A program made the position numbers and the translations under genes. From Ignavibacteriales bacterium (GTDB taxonomy: Bacteria > Bacteroidota > Ignavibacteria > Ignavibacteriales > Melioribacteraceae), in NCBI GenBank assembly GCA_020635275.1, contig JACKAA010000003.1, forward strand, positions 248,001-312,000: a stretch of 64,000 nucleotides of DNA. Reading direction: 5' to 3'. The notes beneath the pieces are model-generated. The model was not told the origin of the DNA and searched no databases. It saw only the letters and a list, made by a program, of their open reading frames with translations. The stretch's first letter is position 1. Each line of letters starts with the position of its first letter. Positions 51,178 through 59,691 of the stretch are shown here, piece by piece.

Positions 51178-53076
51178 CTATTGAACTTCATTTTTTGTAA
51201 GGCTTACTTTTTCTCTTAAATCTGTAATTTGAGAAAGAATCGCTTTTATTTCAACAATTTCATTCTGTAGTTCTATATTTATATTTCTAAATTCCAAATT
51301 CTGTTTTACTAATTCTTCATTCTGATTTATGATATGTTCTATTCTAATTTCTTGTTCTTTGATAGCTTCAATTAATAATGGAGAGAGTTTTGAATAATTT
51401 ACACTTTTGTAGCCTTCATTATCTGTGCTAACTAATTCGGGAAATACTTTTTCAACTTCCTGCGCTATTACTCCAATTTGTCTTTTATTATTGAAATTTC
51501 TATCTGGGAACTCTTCAGTTTTCCAATCATAATAAATTCCATTCAAAAATTTTATACTTTCAATGCAATTTGGAATGCTGGTTATATTTTTTTTGAATCT
51601 TATATCAGAGGAATGTAAAACACCGCTTGGGTTTTGAATATCACCAGCGACATATAAGCCATTAGCTGGAGTGCCGGCAAAATTAGCACCAATTGTTGTT
51701 CCTCCATTTGCTAATACTCTTAACTTTGTAGCATTATCAATTTTAACTCTAAGAGCATCTTCTCCTGTTGCAGCAACAATTTCAACTTTATCAGAAGGTG
51801 CTTGTGTTCCTACGCCAAATTTACCATTTATGGCAGCTATATCATTTTCAAAATTACCCCAAATTAGAGGTGCACTAGATTCAGAGTTTTCTATATAAAG
51901 TAAATTGCTTCCATTTTCAAATTGACCGGCCTTAAATCCAATAAAAATATTTGAGGATTTGCTAATATTTTGTGTGCCGCTTCCCGCAAAATATCCTATC
52001 ATTACATTTCCAGTACCATTTTGATTACTTGAATTTGCAAAATTGCCAATTGCTATATTTGTTGAACCTGAAGTATTATCTTGTAAAGCGTTTACACCTA
52101 TTGCAACATTGTTTGAACCGGAAGTATTAGAATTTAATGTGGATTTTCCCAATGCTGTATTATTACCGCCACCGGTGTTAGAAAATAAAGAATTGGTTCC
52201 TATTGCAGTATTGCTTGAACCCTCTGTATTAGAATTTAAAGTATAAACTCCAATTGCAGTATTTGAAACTCCAGTAGTATTTTTCTCAAGTGCTAAAGCT
52301 CCTATTGCAGTATTTAGTGTTGCAGTATTTTTATTTAAACTTTTCCATCCAATAGCCGTATTGTAATTTCCAGTATTATTTGAAAGTAAAGCATTTTTAC
52401 CTACTGCTGTATTATATGTACCTGATGTGTTTGAAAATAAAGTACTATCTCCAATAGCAGTGTTATAAGTTCCGTTTAAGTTATTATTGAGTGAAAAATT
52501 TCCAACGCCCGTGTTACACGATCCGTTATTAAACTGTAAAACGTTTGTGCCGATTGCAACATTATTTATCCCTGACACATTGGAATATAATGTCAAGTAG
52601 CCCAAAGCCGTATTGTTTCTTCCCAATTGATTAAGATGAAGTGAATTTAGACCTAAAGAAGTATTAAATTGACCAATATTTGAACTTCCGGAACCGATTC
52701 CCAAAAACAGATAAGAAACATTATCACTATTAACATCAGCTAAATCTGATAATCCGACAACTGAGTTGTTTGTTAATATTGGATTACCGTTAAAATATAG
52801 AAATCCGTTATTTCTGTATAATTTATTTGCAGTTACAGATGGAATGCCTGAACTTAGTTCTATTGAACCAAAATTTCCTTCATCTACAACTTTTATGAGT
52901 TCATTACTTGATTCATCTTTAAACTTTATTGCATCTCCAGTTGCTTGCACTGAATTTATTTTTTCAGCCGATGTAACTTTTTCATCTCGCTTTTCTTGTG
53001 CATGAAGAAGTGAAAAGTGAAATAAGAAAAGTGAAAAGAACAAAATAAAAACAGATTTTCTTGTATTTATTGTCAT
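51178..53076 (-). CDS. Secreted repeat protein with C-terminal S74 intramolecular chaperone domain
   Basis: 632 residues. Signal peptide FILFFSLFLFHFSLLHAQ. After about 100 residues comes an array of about 14 repeats of 16-17 residues (NTAIG...L..NT.G type) that predicts a beta-roll like that of trimeric adhesin heads. The C-terminus has the peptidase S74 domain: SDIRFKKNITSI, GIYYDWKTEEFPD, QIGVIAQEVEKVFPELV, and a final coiled coil. S74 domains trimerise tail fibres and then cleave themselves off. A trimeric surface fibre is likely. It faces the sensor kinase gene divergently. Confidence 0.85.
   Translation of the reverse strand: MTINTRKSVFILFFSLFLFHFSLLHAQEKRDEKVTSAEKINSVQATGDAIKFKDESSNELIKVVDEGNFGSIELSSGIPSVTANKLYRNNGFLYFNGNPILTNNSVVGLSDLADVNSDNVSYLFLGIGSGSSNIGQFNTSLGLNSLHLNQLGRNNTALGYLTLYSNVSGINNVAIGTNVLQFNNGSCNTGVGNFSLNNNLNGTYNTAIGDSTLFSNTSGTYNTAVGKNALLSNNTGNYNTAIGWKSLNKNTATLNTAIGALALEKNTTGVSNTAIGVYTLNSNTEGSSNTAIGTNSLFSNTGGGNNTALGKSTLNSNTSGSNNVAIGVNALQDNTSGSTNIAIGNFANSSNQNGTGNVMIGYFAGSGTQNISKSSNIFIGFKAGQFENGSNLLYIENSESSAPLIWGNFENDIAAINGKFGVGTQAPSDKVEIVAATGEDALRVKIDNATKLRVLANGGTTIGANFAGTPANGLYVAGDIQNPSGVLHSSDIRFKKNITSIPNCIESIKFLNGIYYDWKTEEFPDRNFNNKRQIGVIAQEVEKVFPELVSTDNEGYKSVNYSKLSPLLIEAIKEQEIRIEHIINQNEELVKQNLEFRNINIELQNEIVEIKAILSQITDLREKVSLTKNEVQ
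51961..52665 (-). repeat. Array of about 14 coding repeats of about 50 bases
   Basis: Inside the S74-protein gene: diverged direct repeats encoding NTAIG-x-x-x-L-x-x-NT-x-G units of 16 to 17 residues. They are coding, in frame and diverged at the DNA level, so they can change copy number by recombination but do not resemble a CRISPR array. Confidence 0.85.
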
Positions 53077-53247
53077 AACTTCCTCAATTTATTTAAGGTT
53101 AATTTAGTGTTACTGTTACAAGAAATCTCTCCCACTTTTGGGTGGGTGTGTGTTAAATCAATTACTTTAATTTGTGATATTGCTTTTTTCAAATTTCTTT
53201 ATGATTATTATATTTTAAATGTCACTTTCACTTAATTTATTTATGAT

Positions 53248-56103
53248 ATGAGAAACTCATTTATAGAATTAAAATTCCTCTTAGTTGTTTTATGTATTGA
53301 GTTTCTTTTTCTCAATCCGGTATTTCCACAAATTAAGATTCACAAATCATACTCTACTGAAGATGGTTTAGTTCAAGGACAAGTGAATGATATTCTTCAG
53401 GATAAACTTGGTTACATATGGATTGCTACTCAAGATGGTGTAAGTAAATGGGATGGAAATTATTTTCAAAATTTTACTACTAAAAATGGATTGGCTACAT
53501 CATATGTTTTAGATATTGAAGAAGGTCCGGACAGCACTTTATATTTCGCCACTTACGGTGGAGGAATTACAACTTATAAAAATGGAATTTTTGATACACT
53601 AAATACAAAAGATGGATTAAGCAATAATTTCATATCAAATATTTACTTCTCAAAAAATAATGTTATGTATGTTGAATGTGGTGGAACTTTATTTTCATAC
53701 AAAAATAAAATTTTTGAAAATTTAAGCAAAAAACTCAAAATGCCTGCTCAAGGTTTTGAAGAAATTATTGAAGATGAAAATGGCAATTTATTTTTAGGTA
53801 CATCAAATGGAATTATAAAAATTTATGATGATAAGTTCGAATTTTTAAGTTATAACAACAAAAAATTTACTGAATATATTAACAGATTAAATTTATATAA
53901 CGGCAAATTATATTGCGGTACAAATAATGGCTTATTCATTTTTGATAACAATAAATTAGTGAAAGATATTTTTGATGAAAGATATAGTAATGTGCCAATA
54001 GCAGATATTTTAACAGATTCTGAAAATAATTTAATTTTCGCCTCTGAAAATGGAGTTTATGTTAAAACTAAAAATTCATTTGATCACATTTCTGTAAAAA
54101 ATGGATTGAATTATCATTTCGCTTATTCACTGCTTCAAGATAATAATGGAACAATTTATATTGGAACTGACGGATATGGTGTAAATGTATTAAATCTCGG
54201 TAGAATTGAAAATTATAATACTGATTTTGGATTAACTGATAACTATGTAACGTGCATCAATTCTGATAATAGTGGGAATATTCTAATTGGGACTAAAAAA
54301 GGCATCTCTCTTTTTGAAAGTGAAAAAAATAAAATCTCTCCAATAAATAAAAATCTTGCTAATCTAAATTTACTTTCTGTTTTAGTTTCTAAAAATGGAA
54401 TTACTTACCTAGGTACTGCAGATGGTTTGGTTATTTCAGATAACAATAAAATTAAAACTATAAACCAAGTAAAAGATTTTTCTAATGATTGGATCTACTG
54501 TTTAGCAGAAAGTAAAAATGGTAAAGTAATTATTGGCAAACGAGAAGGTTTATTTATTCTTGAAAACGATAGATTGAAAAAAGTAAATTTTAATAAAGGT
54601 CCGCATGATGGTTATATTGAATCTTTACTTGCTTTAAAAGATGGAAGAATTGCTGTTGGAACACATGGGAAAGGGCTTTACATTTTTAATGATGATAGTT
54701 TTACAAAATCTGAAAAAATTATTGAGAGCGGAATTATTAATACTATTTATGAAAAGAAAGATGGAACATTATTAATTGGCACAGATAAAAATGGATTAAC
54801 AATTTGGAAAAATAATTTCCCATTTAAATTAGATAGATCAATAGGTTTGTTAAATGATAGAATTGTTGGAATTACTGAAGATAAATTTGGGAATATTTAT
54901 GCAGCAACTCAAAACGGAGTTAATGTAATTGAAGAAAAAAATAATTCATTTAATATTAGAACAATTACTAAAGAAGACGGACTTATAAGCAACAACTGTA
55001 GTTACCGATCAATATTTACAGATGAAAATGGAAATGTTTGGATTGGTACTTCATTAGGTATTACAAAATATAATCCGCAAAAAGATTTGCCGATTACAAA
55101 TCCGCCAAAAATTTATTTAACCGGTTTTGAGATTTTTAATGTTCCGCAAAATTTAGAAAAATTTAAAATTAAGTCTGAATTAAATCACGATGAAAATTAC
55201 CTCAAATTTATTTTTACCGGAATAAATTTTTCAGCACCTAAAAAAATCAAATATAGTTATCACCTTTCTGGAGTAGATAGAGATTGGGTTTTAAGTGACA
55301 ATAATTTTGTTCAATACACACATTTAACAAAGGGGAATTATACTTTTCAAGTAAAAGCAAGAAATGAATGGGGATATTGGAGTGAGCCGGTTTCATTAGC
55401 ATTTACAGTGCTTCCTGCTTGGTGGGAAACTTGGTGGTTCAGACTTTCGGTTATCTCGCTTTTAGGAGCAATGCTTTGGGCAGCATTTCAATATAGATTA
55501 AATTACCTTATAAAATTAGAAAGACTTAGAACAAAAATTGCGAGCGATCTGCATGATGATGTGGGATCAATTTTAACTCAAATTTCTATGAACGTTGATC
55601 TGCTTGGATATCAAAAAGATACTACTGGAGTTAAAGAAAAAAGTAGTTTCATCATGTCAAAATGTAATGATGTAATTGGAATTATGAGTGATATTGTTTG
55701 GTCAATAGATTCAAGAAATGATAATTTGGAAAGTTTTACGGACAGAGTTTTTAATTTTGCATCTACCTTTTTAAAAGATAAAAATATTGAATTGAAGTTT
55801 GTAAATAATATTAATAAAAAACAGATTCCATTTAAAATCGATGTTCGTCAAAATTTAATGTTGATCGCAAAAGAGGCAATCAATAATGCTGTAAAATATT
55901 CTGAATGTTCTGAACTTGAAATAATATTTAGTGATTATGAGGATAATTTCACCATGCAAATTTCTGATAATGGAAAAGGTTTTGAAATTGATTCAGTTAA
56001 AAAAGGGAACGGATTAAAGAATATGAAAATGCGTGCTGAAGCAATTAAAGGAAAACTTGAATTTATAAATCAAAATGGTTTTACTGTTAAAGTAACAGTT
56101 TAA
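53248..56103 (+). CDS. Sensor histidine kinase with two-component regulator propeller
   Basis: 951 residues. Signal segment 1-27, then a long extracellular run of propeller repeats (DKLGYIWIATQDGVSKWDG, GPDSTLYFATYGGGITTYKNG, ENGNVWIGTSLGITKYNP), a Y_Y_Y domain (YSYHLSGVDRDWVL, YTFQVKARNEWGYWSEPV) and one membrane helix near residue 745. The cytoplasmic kinase is of the NarX/HisKA_3 class with SDLHDDVGSILTQISMN holding the phospho-His, and an ATPase domain with EAINNAVKYSE and SDNGKGF. It probably senses an extracellular polymer. The response regulator follows. Confidence 0.92.
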   Translation: MRNSFIELKFLLVVLCIEFLFLNPVFPQIKIHKSYSTEDGLVQGQVNDILQDKLGYIWIATQDGVSKWDGNYFQNFTTKNGLATSYVLDIEEGPDSTLYFATYGGGITTYKNGIFDTLNTKDGLSNNFISNIYFSKNNVMYVECGGTLFSYKNKIFENLSKKLKMPAQGFEEIIEDENGNLFLGTSNGIIKIYDDKFEFLSYNNKKFTEYINRLNLYNGKLYCGTNNGLFIFDNNKLVKDIFDERYSNVPIADILTDSENNLIFASENGVYVKTKNSFDHISVKNGLNYHFAYSLLQDNNGTIYIGTDGYGVNVLNLGRIENYNTDFGLTDNYVTCINSDNSGNILIGTKKGISLFESEKNKISPINKNLANLNLLSVLVSKNGITYLGTADGLVISDNNKIKTINQVKDFSNDWIYCLAESKNGKVIIGKREGLFILENDRLKKVNFNKGPHDGYIESLLALKDGRIAVGTHGKGLYIFNDDSFTKSEKIIESGIINTIYEKKDGTLLIGTDKNGLTIWKNNFPFKLDRSIGLLNDRIVGITEDKFGNIYAATQNGVNVIEEKNNSFNIRTITKEDGLISNNCSYRSIFTDENGNVWIGTSLGITKYNPQKDLPITNPPKIYLTGFEIFNVPQNLEKFKIKSELNHDENYLKFIFTGINFSAPKKIKYSYHLSGVDRDWVLSDNNFVQYTHLTKGNYTFQVKARNEWGYWSEPVSLAFTVLPAWWETWWFRLSVISLLGAMLWAAFQYRLNYLIKLERLRTKIASDLHDDVGSILTQISMNVDLLGYQKDTTGVKEKSSFIMSKCNDVIGIMSDIVWSIDSRNDNLESFTDRVFNFASTFLKDKNIELKFVNNINKKQIPFKIDVRQNLMLIAKEAINNAVKYSECSELEIIFSDYEDNFTMQISDNGKGFEIDSVKKGNGLKNMKMRAEAIKGKLEFINQNGFTVKVTV

Positions 56104-56157
56104 AATCCCCCATCTTTGTGGGATTTAAAAACACTTTTTAAGAAAGTATATTTAATT

Positions 56158-56787
56158 ATGATTTCAGTAGATATAATAGAAGACGTTGCCGATATAAGAA
56201 ATCCTTTGAAGGAATTTTTATCAATACAAAATGATATTTTATTTGGTTCAATTTCAGAATCGGTTGAGGAATATCTTAATAATTTCCCAAAAGAAATTTT
56301 ACCGGATGTTTTAATCCTTGATATTGGTTTGCCTGGAATTTCTGGCTTGAGTGCAATTGAAATAATTAAGGAAAAATTACCCGAAACAGAAATTATTATG
56401 TTTACAGTTCATGATGAACCGGGGAAAATATTTGATGCATTAAAATCGGGAGCATCGGGATATTTATTAAAAAATACTCCTCTTGATGAAATAAAAAGAG
56501 CAGTAATTGAAGCTGCAAATAACGGTGCACCAATGTCTCCCTCAATTGCCCGTCAAGTAATTCAATATTTTGATAAAAGGAAAACTGTTAAAGAAAGTGA
56601 AATTTTAACCCCAAAAGAAAGGCAAATAGTTAATTATATTGTTGATGGTCAAAGCTATAAAATGATTGCTGCAAATCTTAACAACTCAATTGAAACAATT
56701 AAATATCACACAAAAAATATTTATAAAAAACTTCATGTAAACTCTAAAACAGAAGTTGTTGCAAAAGCTTTTCGTGGAGAAATATAG
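56158..56787 (+). CDS. NarL/LuxR-family response regulator
   Basis: 209 residues from the ATG at 56158 (MISVDIIEDVADIRNPL). A longer frame opens from a TTG at 56116 but would cover a small intergenic hairpin and add residues unlike a receiver start. Receiver: Glu8/Asp9 acidic pair, phospho-Asp55 in LILDIGLPG, and GYLLKNTP lysine. A LuxR-type helix-turn-helix follows (LTPKERQIVNYIVDGQSYKMIAANLN). It lies 54 bases after the kinase, so the two form a pair. Confidence 0.92.
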   Translation: MISVDIIEDVADIRNPLKEFLSIQNDILFGSISESVEEYLNNFPKEILPDVLILDIGLPGISGLSAIEIIKEKLPETEIIMFTVHDEPGKIFDALKSGASGYLLKNTPLDEIKRAVIEAANNGAPMSPSIARQVIQYFDKRKTVKESEILTPKERQIVNYIVDGQSYKMIAANLNNSIETIKYHTKNIYKKLHVNSKTEVVAKAFRGEI

Positions 56788-56833
56788 AACCGAAACAACA
56801 ATAAGTAACTAAAATATTTAAGTAAAATATTTT

Positions 56834-56894
56834 GTCATGCTTGATTCTATCTATTTGCTCTTCAAGATTCCGGCTTTAAGCATGCCGGAATGAC
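56834..56894. repeat. Palindromic interspersed repeat, copy 1
   Basis: Starts GTCATGCTTGATTCT and ends GATTCCGG...GCCGGAATGAC. The right half holds an eight-base stem ATTCCGGC / GCCGGAAT (56867-56891). This is the GTCATTCC...GGAATGAC family of small mobile palindromes found between genes in many bacteria. It lies between the convergent response regulator and GNAT genes. Confidence 0.8.
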
Positions 56895-56911
56895 AATCAA
56901 ATTAAATTAAT

Positions 56912-57415
56912 TTATACTAAAACTTTTAAATACAAATACTTTGCATCACCAGGTGCATAAAAATCTTCTAAAACTGCTTCTTCTTTATAATCACAAGCCA
57001 AATAAAATTTACGAGTTGAAATGTATTGCTCTCTTCCGGAGGTTTCAACATAAATTCTGTTTCCGCCTAACGTAGCAATGGCTTTTTCACTTTCTTCTAA
57101 AATGATTTTGCCCAATCCTAAATTTTGGTAATCTTTGTGAACTGCAATCCAGTAAAGATCAAAACTAAATTTTGTCGCCGGTATTGGTCCAAAACAAGAA
57201 TAGCCGACAGTCTTTCCATCAATTTCTAATAATAAAAAATGATAGCCACTTTCTATTCCTTTGCTTAATCTTTCATCAGCTAATTCAACTGCTATTTCAA
57301 CTTCTTCTATATTAAAAAATCCGGTTGAAGAAACGATTTCTCTAATGTTTTCAGGATCTTCAGTTTTTATTGAATCTCGAATTGAATAAATAACTTTGCT
57401 TATTTGATTTTCCAT
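56912..57415 (-). CDS. Free-standing GNAT acetyltransferase
   Basis: 167 residues from the ATG at 57413-57415 (MENQISKVIYSIRDSI). The ATG eight codons earlier lies inside repeat copy 2 and is probably not used. GNAT fold: LLEIDGKTVGYSCFGPIP, FDLYWIAVHKDYQNLGLGKIILEESEKAI with the acetyl-CoA loop, RIYVETSGREQYISTRKFYLACDY. Last gene of the kamA/ATP-grasp/deacetylase string, so a small-molecule amine is a plausible acceptor; the substrate is not known. Confidence 0.88.
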   Translation of the reverse strand: MENQISKVIYSIRDSIKTEDPENIREIVSSTGFFNIEEVEIAVELADERLSKGIESGYHFLLLEIDGKTVGYSCFGPIPATKFSFDLYWIAVHKDYQNLGLGKIILEESEKAIATLGGNRIYVETSGREQYISTRKFYLACDYKEEAVLEDFYAPGDAKYLYLKVLV

Positions 57416-57434
57416 TTTACCTGACTTTAAATTT

Positions 57435-57508
57435 GTCATTCCCGAATGCTTTTATCGGGAATCTATAAATAATGTTTTCTCTGGATTCCCAATCAAGTTG
57501 GGAATGAC
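57435..57508. repeat. Palindromic interspersed repeat, copy 2 (complete)
   Basis: A full element: GTCATTCCCGAATGC...ATCGGGAATCT, an AT-rich middle, then GGATTCCCAATC...GTTGGGAATGAC. Each half folds into a hairpin (ATTCCCGA / TCGGGAAT and ATTCCCAA / TTGGGAAT) and the two ends are complementary to one another. Between the GNAT and GNAT-deacetylase genes. Confidence 0.88.
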
Positions 57509-57626
57509 GAAAATATGCATTTAACTTTTATCTAATTTTACTGTTGCCAAATTGAAAGGTACTAAGCATCCTATTTTAGTTAGATTCTTCACTTTGCTCA
57601 GCTTTACAAATTAGTACTTTAATTAT

Positions 57627-59369
57627 TTATTTATCGTGAAATCCTTTCCACAAACCTTCAAAAAATCTTCTAGCATTAATTCCAAGAGAACGAACTTTAT
57701 ATCCGCCTTCTTGAACTACTAAAGTTGGAATTTTTAACTTCCCAATCATCTTACCATTTTCTTCAAAATCACTTGCTGATAAGCTCCAAGTTCCGGTTGG
57801 ATCTCCTTTTGCCGGATCTAATCCTAAAGCTAAAACTAAAAATTGTGGATTAAATTCAACTATTTTATTTAAAGCTTTTTTTAGGTACGATCTGTATTCT
57901 TCACCGTCTAACTTTTCTTTTAGTGCAAAATTAATATTGAAACCTTCGCCGCCATTTTTCCCAGTTTCATAATCAAAACCAGTAAAATAAGGATAGGCAA
58001 ATTTAGGATGACCATGAATTGAAATAGTCTGCACATCTGATCGTTCGTAAAAAATATTCTGTGAACCGTTCCCATGATGATAATCAATATCTAAAATTGA
58101 GACTTTTCCATGATTAACAAAATATTGTGCGGCAACAGCATTATTATTAAAATAGCAGAAACCACCAAAAGCTCTTCGCTCTGCATGATGCCCTGGAGGA
58201 CGAATTAATGCATAAGCAATTTCGTATCCATCTAAAATTTCATCTGCAGCAGTTAGTGTACAATCTACCGCTCTTTTAGCTGCCAAGAAAGCATTATGAT
58301 TCAGCGGAGTAAAAGTATCAATGCAATAATATCCCGCCCTAACCGGCAAATCAATTGGTCGTTTTGCATTATTCCTAATTGGAAAAACATAAGGATAAAT
58401 AGATTTATTCTCCGGAACGTTTTCGCAGACTTTTTCTAAATATTCAACATAGTCTTTATCATGAACTGCTAAAATATGTTTAAGTGGGTATTTCTTCGGC
58501 TGAACTGTTCTAAATAATTCAAGGTTTTCTATTTCCTTCAAAATACTTTTAATTCTAACCGGTGCTTCAACGTAACCTCTTTCATGTACATGGTGAATAT
58601 CATGTTTGTCATTTACCACTAAAGGAATCATTAAATCTTCTGCAATTTTAAATTGCTGTTCAATTTTGGATTTGGGTTTAATATACTTTAAATCTCTTAA
58701 TCGAATTTCTTTATTAGCAAATGACTTCACAACTTTTTCTGTATATTCCGGTGGACATAGATAAGCATATTTTCTTTCTAAAATTGCCTTAACAATTTTT
58801 TGCATTTTTGAATTATCAGGTAGTTCATTTTTATCTAAACCATCAAAAACTAAATAAGGCGGACAATCCGAATCTGGTGAAACTGGAGTTTCATAAGCTG
58901 AGTTAATTATTGGGCGAGCATTATATTTTTCATAGAATTTAAGTCGAGCAATGTTTTGTTTAATGCAAGTTTGATCTTTGCACAAAGCTGGATCATCCGG
59001 CAAGCACTCAAAGAATATTCCAGCAGAATTAAAATGATTTGCAGATGTTCTTACTCTCTCGTAAAGTGCGCCGCCAATACCACCGCCGGAAATATTGGGT
59101 GCAGTTGAAATAAAATCCAGATAGAAAAAATTTAAATCCGTGAAATAATATACTAATGAAAAACCCAGAACTTTTCCTTTTCCATTATCTGCAACAAATA
59201 AAAATGATTTGAATTTATACTTGATTGGATTTTTGAGAAGTTCAGGGATTTTAGTTATATCTTCTTCATTTAATCCTGGAAATTGTTTGCGTAAGATTTC
59301 TTGTATCTGTGCTATTTCAATTTTATTCTTCGGCAGCAGATCATCGTATATTCTTCTTATTCTAAACAT
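57627..59369 (-). CDS. GNAT acetyltransferase fused to acetylpolyamine amidohydrolase/HDAC-type deacetylase
   Basis: 580 residues. A GNAT domain (about 45-180; acetyl-CoA loop SGGGIGGALYERV at 94-106) precedes an arginase-fold deacetylase domain (about 245-575). The deacetylase retains its catalytic set: PPGHH (His394, His395), the zinc ligands Asp429 and His431 in DIDYHHGNG, Asp518 in GLDPAKGDP, and the oxyanion tyrosine in EGGY (Tyr557). The sequence resembles bacterial acetylpolyamine amidohydrolases. Acetylating and deacetylating domains in one chain suggest reversible N-acetylation of a shared substrate. Downstream of the ATP-grasp pair across a repeat-filled gap. Confidence 0.92.
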   Translation of the reverse strand: MFRIRRIYDDLLPKNKIEIAQIQEILRKQFPGLNEEDITKIPELLKNPIKYKFKSFLFVADNGKGKVLGFSLVYYFTDLNFFYLDFISTAPNISGGGIGGALYERVRTSANHFNSAGIFFECLPDDPALCKDQTCIKQNIARLKFYEKYNARPIINSAYETPVSPDSDCPPYLVFDGLDKNELPDNSKMQKIVKAILERKYAYLCPPEYTEKVVKSFANKEIRLRDLKYIKPKSKIEQQFKIAEDLMIPLVVNDKHDIHHVHERGYVEAPVRIKSILKEIENLELFRTVQPKKYPLKHILAVHDKDYVEYLEKVCENVPENKSIYPYVFPIRNNAKRPIDLPVRAGYYCIDTFTPLNHNAFLAAKRAVDCTLTAADEILDGYEIAYALIRPPGHHAERRAFGGFCYFNNNAVAAQYFVNHGKVSILDIDYHHGNGSQNIFYERSDVQTISIHGHPKFAYPYFTGFDYETGKNGGEGFNINFALKEKLDGEEYRSYLKKALNKIVEFNPQFLVLALGLDPAKGDPTGTWSLSASDFEENGKMIGKLKIPTLVVQEGGYKVRSLGINARRFFEGLWKGFHDK

Positions 59370-59416
59370 GATTTTTCCAAATTAAAATTATTATTTACCA
59401 CATTAACTTTTTGAGT

Positions 59417-59442
59417 GTCATTCTGAACTTGTTTCAGAATCT
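59417..59442. repeat. Palindromic interspersed repeat, half unit
   Basis: GTCATTCTGAACTTGTTTCAGAATCT folds as ATTCTGAA / TTCAGAAT with a five-base loop. It is a single arm of the same repeat family. Confidence 0.75.
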
Positions 59443-59573
59443 TTCATATTGTATTGTAAAAAAGTTGATGCTGAAATAAATTCATCATGTCAATTTATTG
59501 TCTATAAACTATACTTTAGAAACCGGACAATTTCTAACGAAATTTCCGGAATGAAACAACCTTTATTTTTTTT

Positions 59574-59682
59574 GTCATTGCGAAAATATCTTTGATATTT
59601 GAAGTAATTTCAAAATTAGAAGATCAGTTCGCTTCGCTCGTGATGACAATTATTTTAGATTCCGGATCAAGCCTGGAATGAC
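59574..59682. repeat. Composite interspersed repeat, copy 3
   Basis: Starts GTCATTGCGAAAATATC, contains GATCAGTTCGCTTCGCTCGTGATGAC, the other widespread GTCATTGCGA...GCTTCGCTCG motif, and ends GATTCCGGATCAAGCCTGGAATGAC. Two repeat types appear joined. It ends just past the stop of the ATP-grasp gene at 59692. Confidence 0.8.
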
Positions 59683-59691
59683 ATAAAAAAA

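Larger units (their letters stand above)
59370..59691. other. Repeat-filled gap between the ATP-grasp and GNAT-deacetylase genes
   Basis: 322 bases with no coding potential. It holds two interspersed palindromic repeat units (59417-59442 and 59574-59682) and a decayed piece near 59525-59553 with AAATTTCCGGAATG. Any promoter for the downstream gene would have to lie here. Confidence 0.7.

Noticed and set aside
51961..52665. Possible CRISPR array
   Set aside because: Repeats are diverged, about 50 bases, in frame and contiguous without spacers; they encode NTAIG-type protein repeats.
57627..59369. Chromatin-type histone deacetylase
   Set aside because: The sequence pattern is closer to bacterial acetylpolyamine amidohydrolases and the neighbours suggest a small-molecule substrate.
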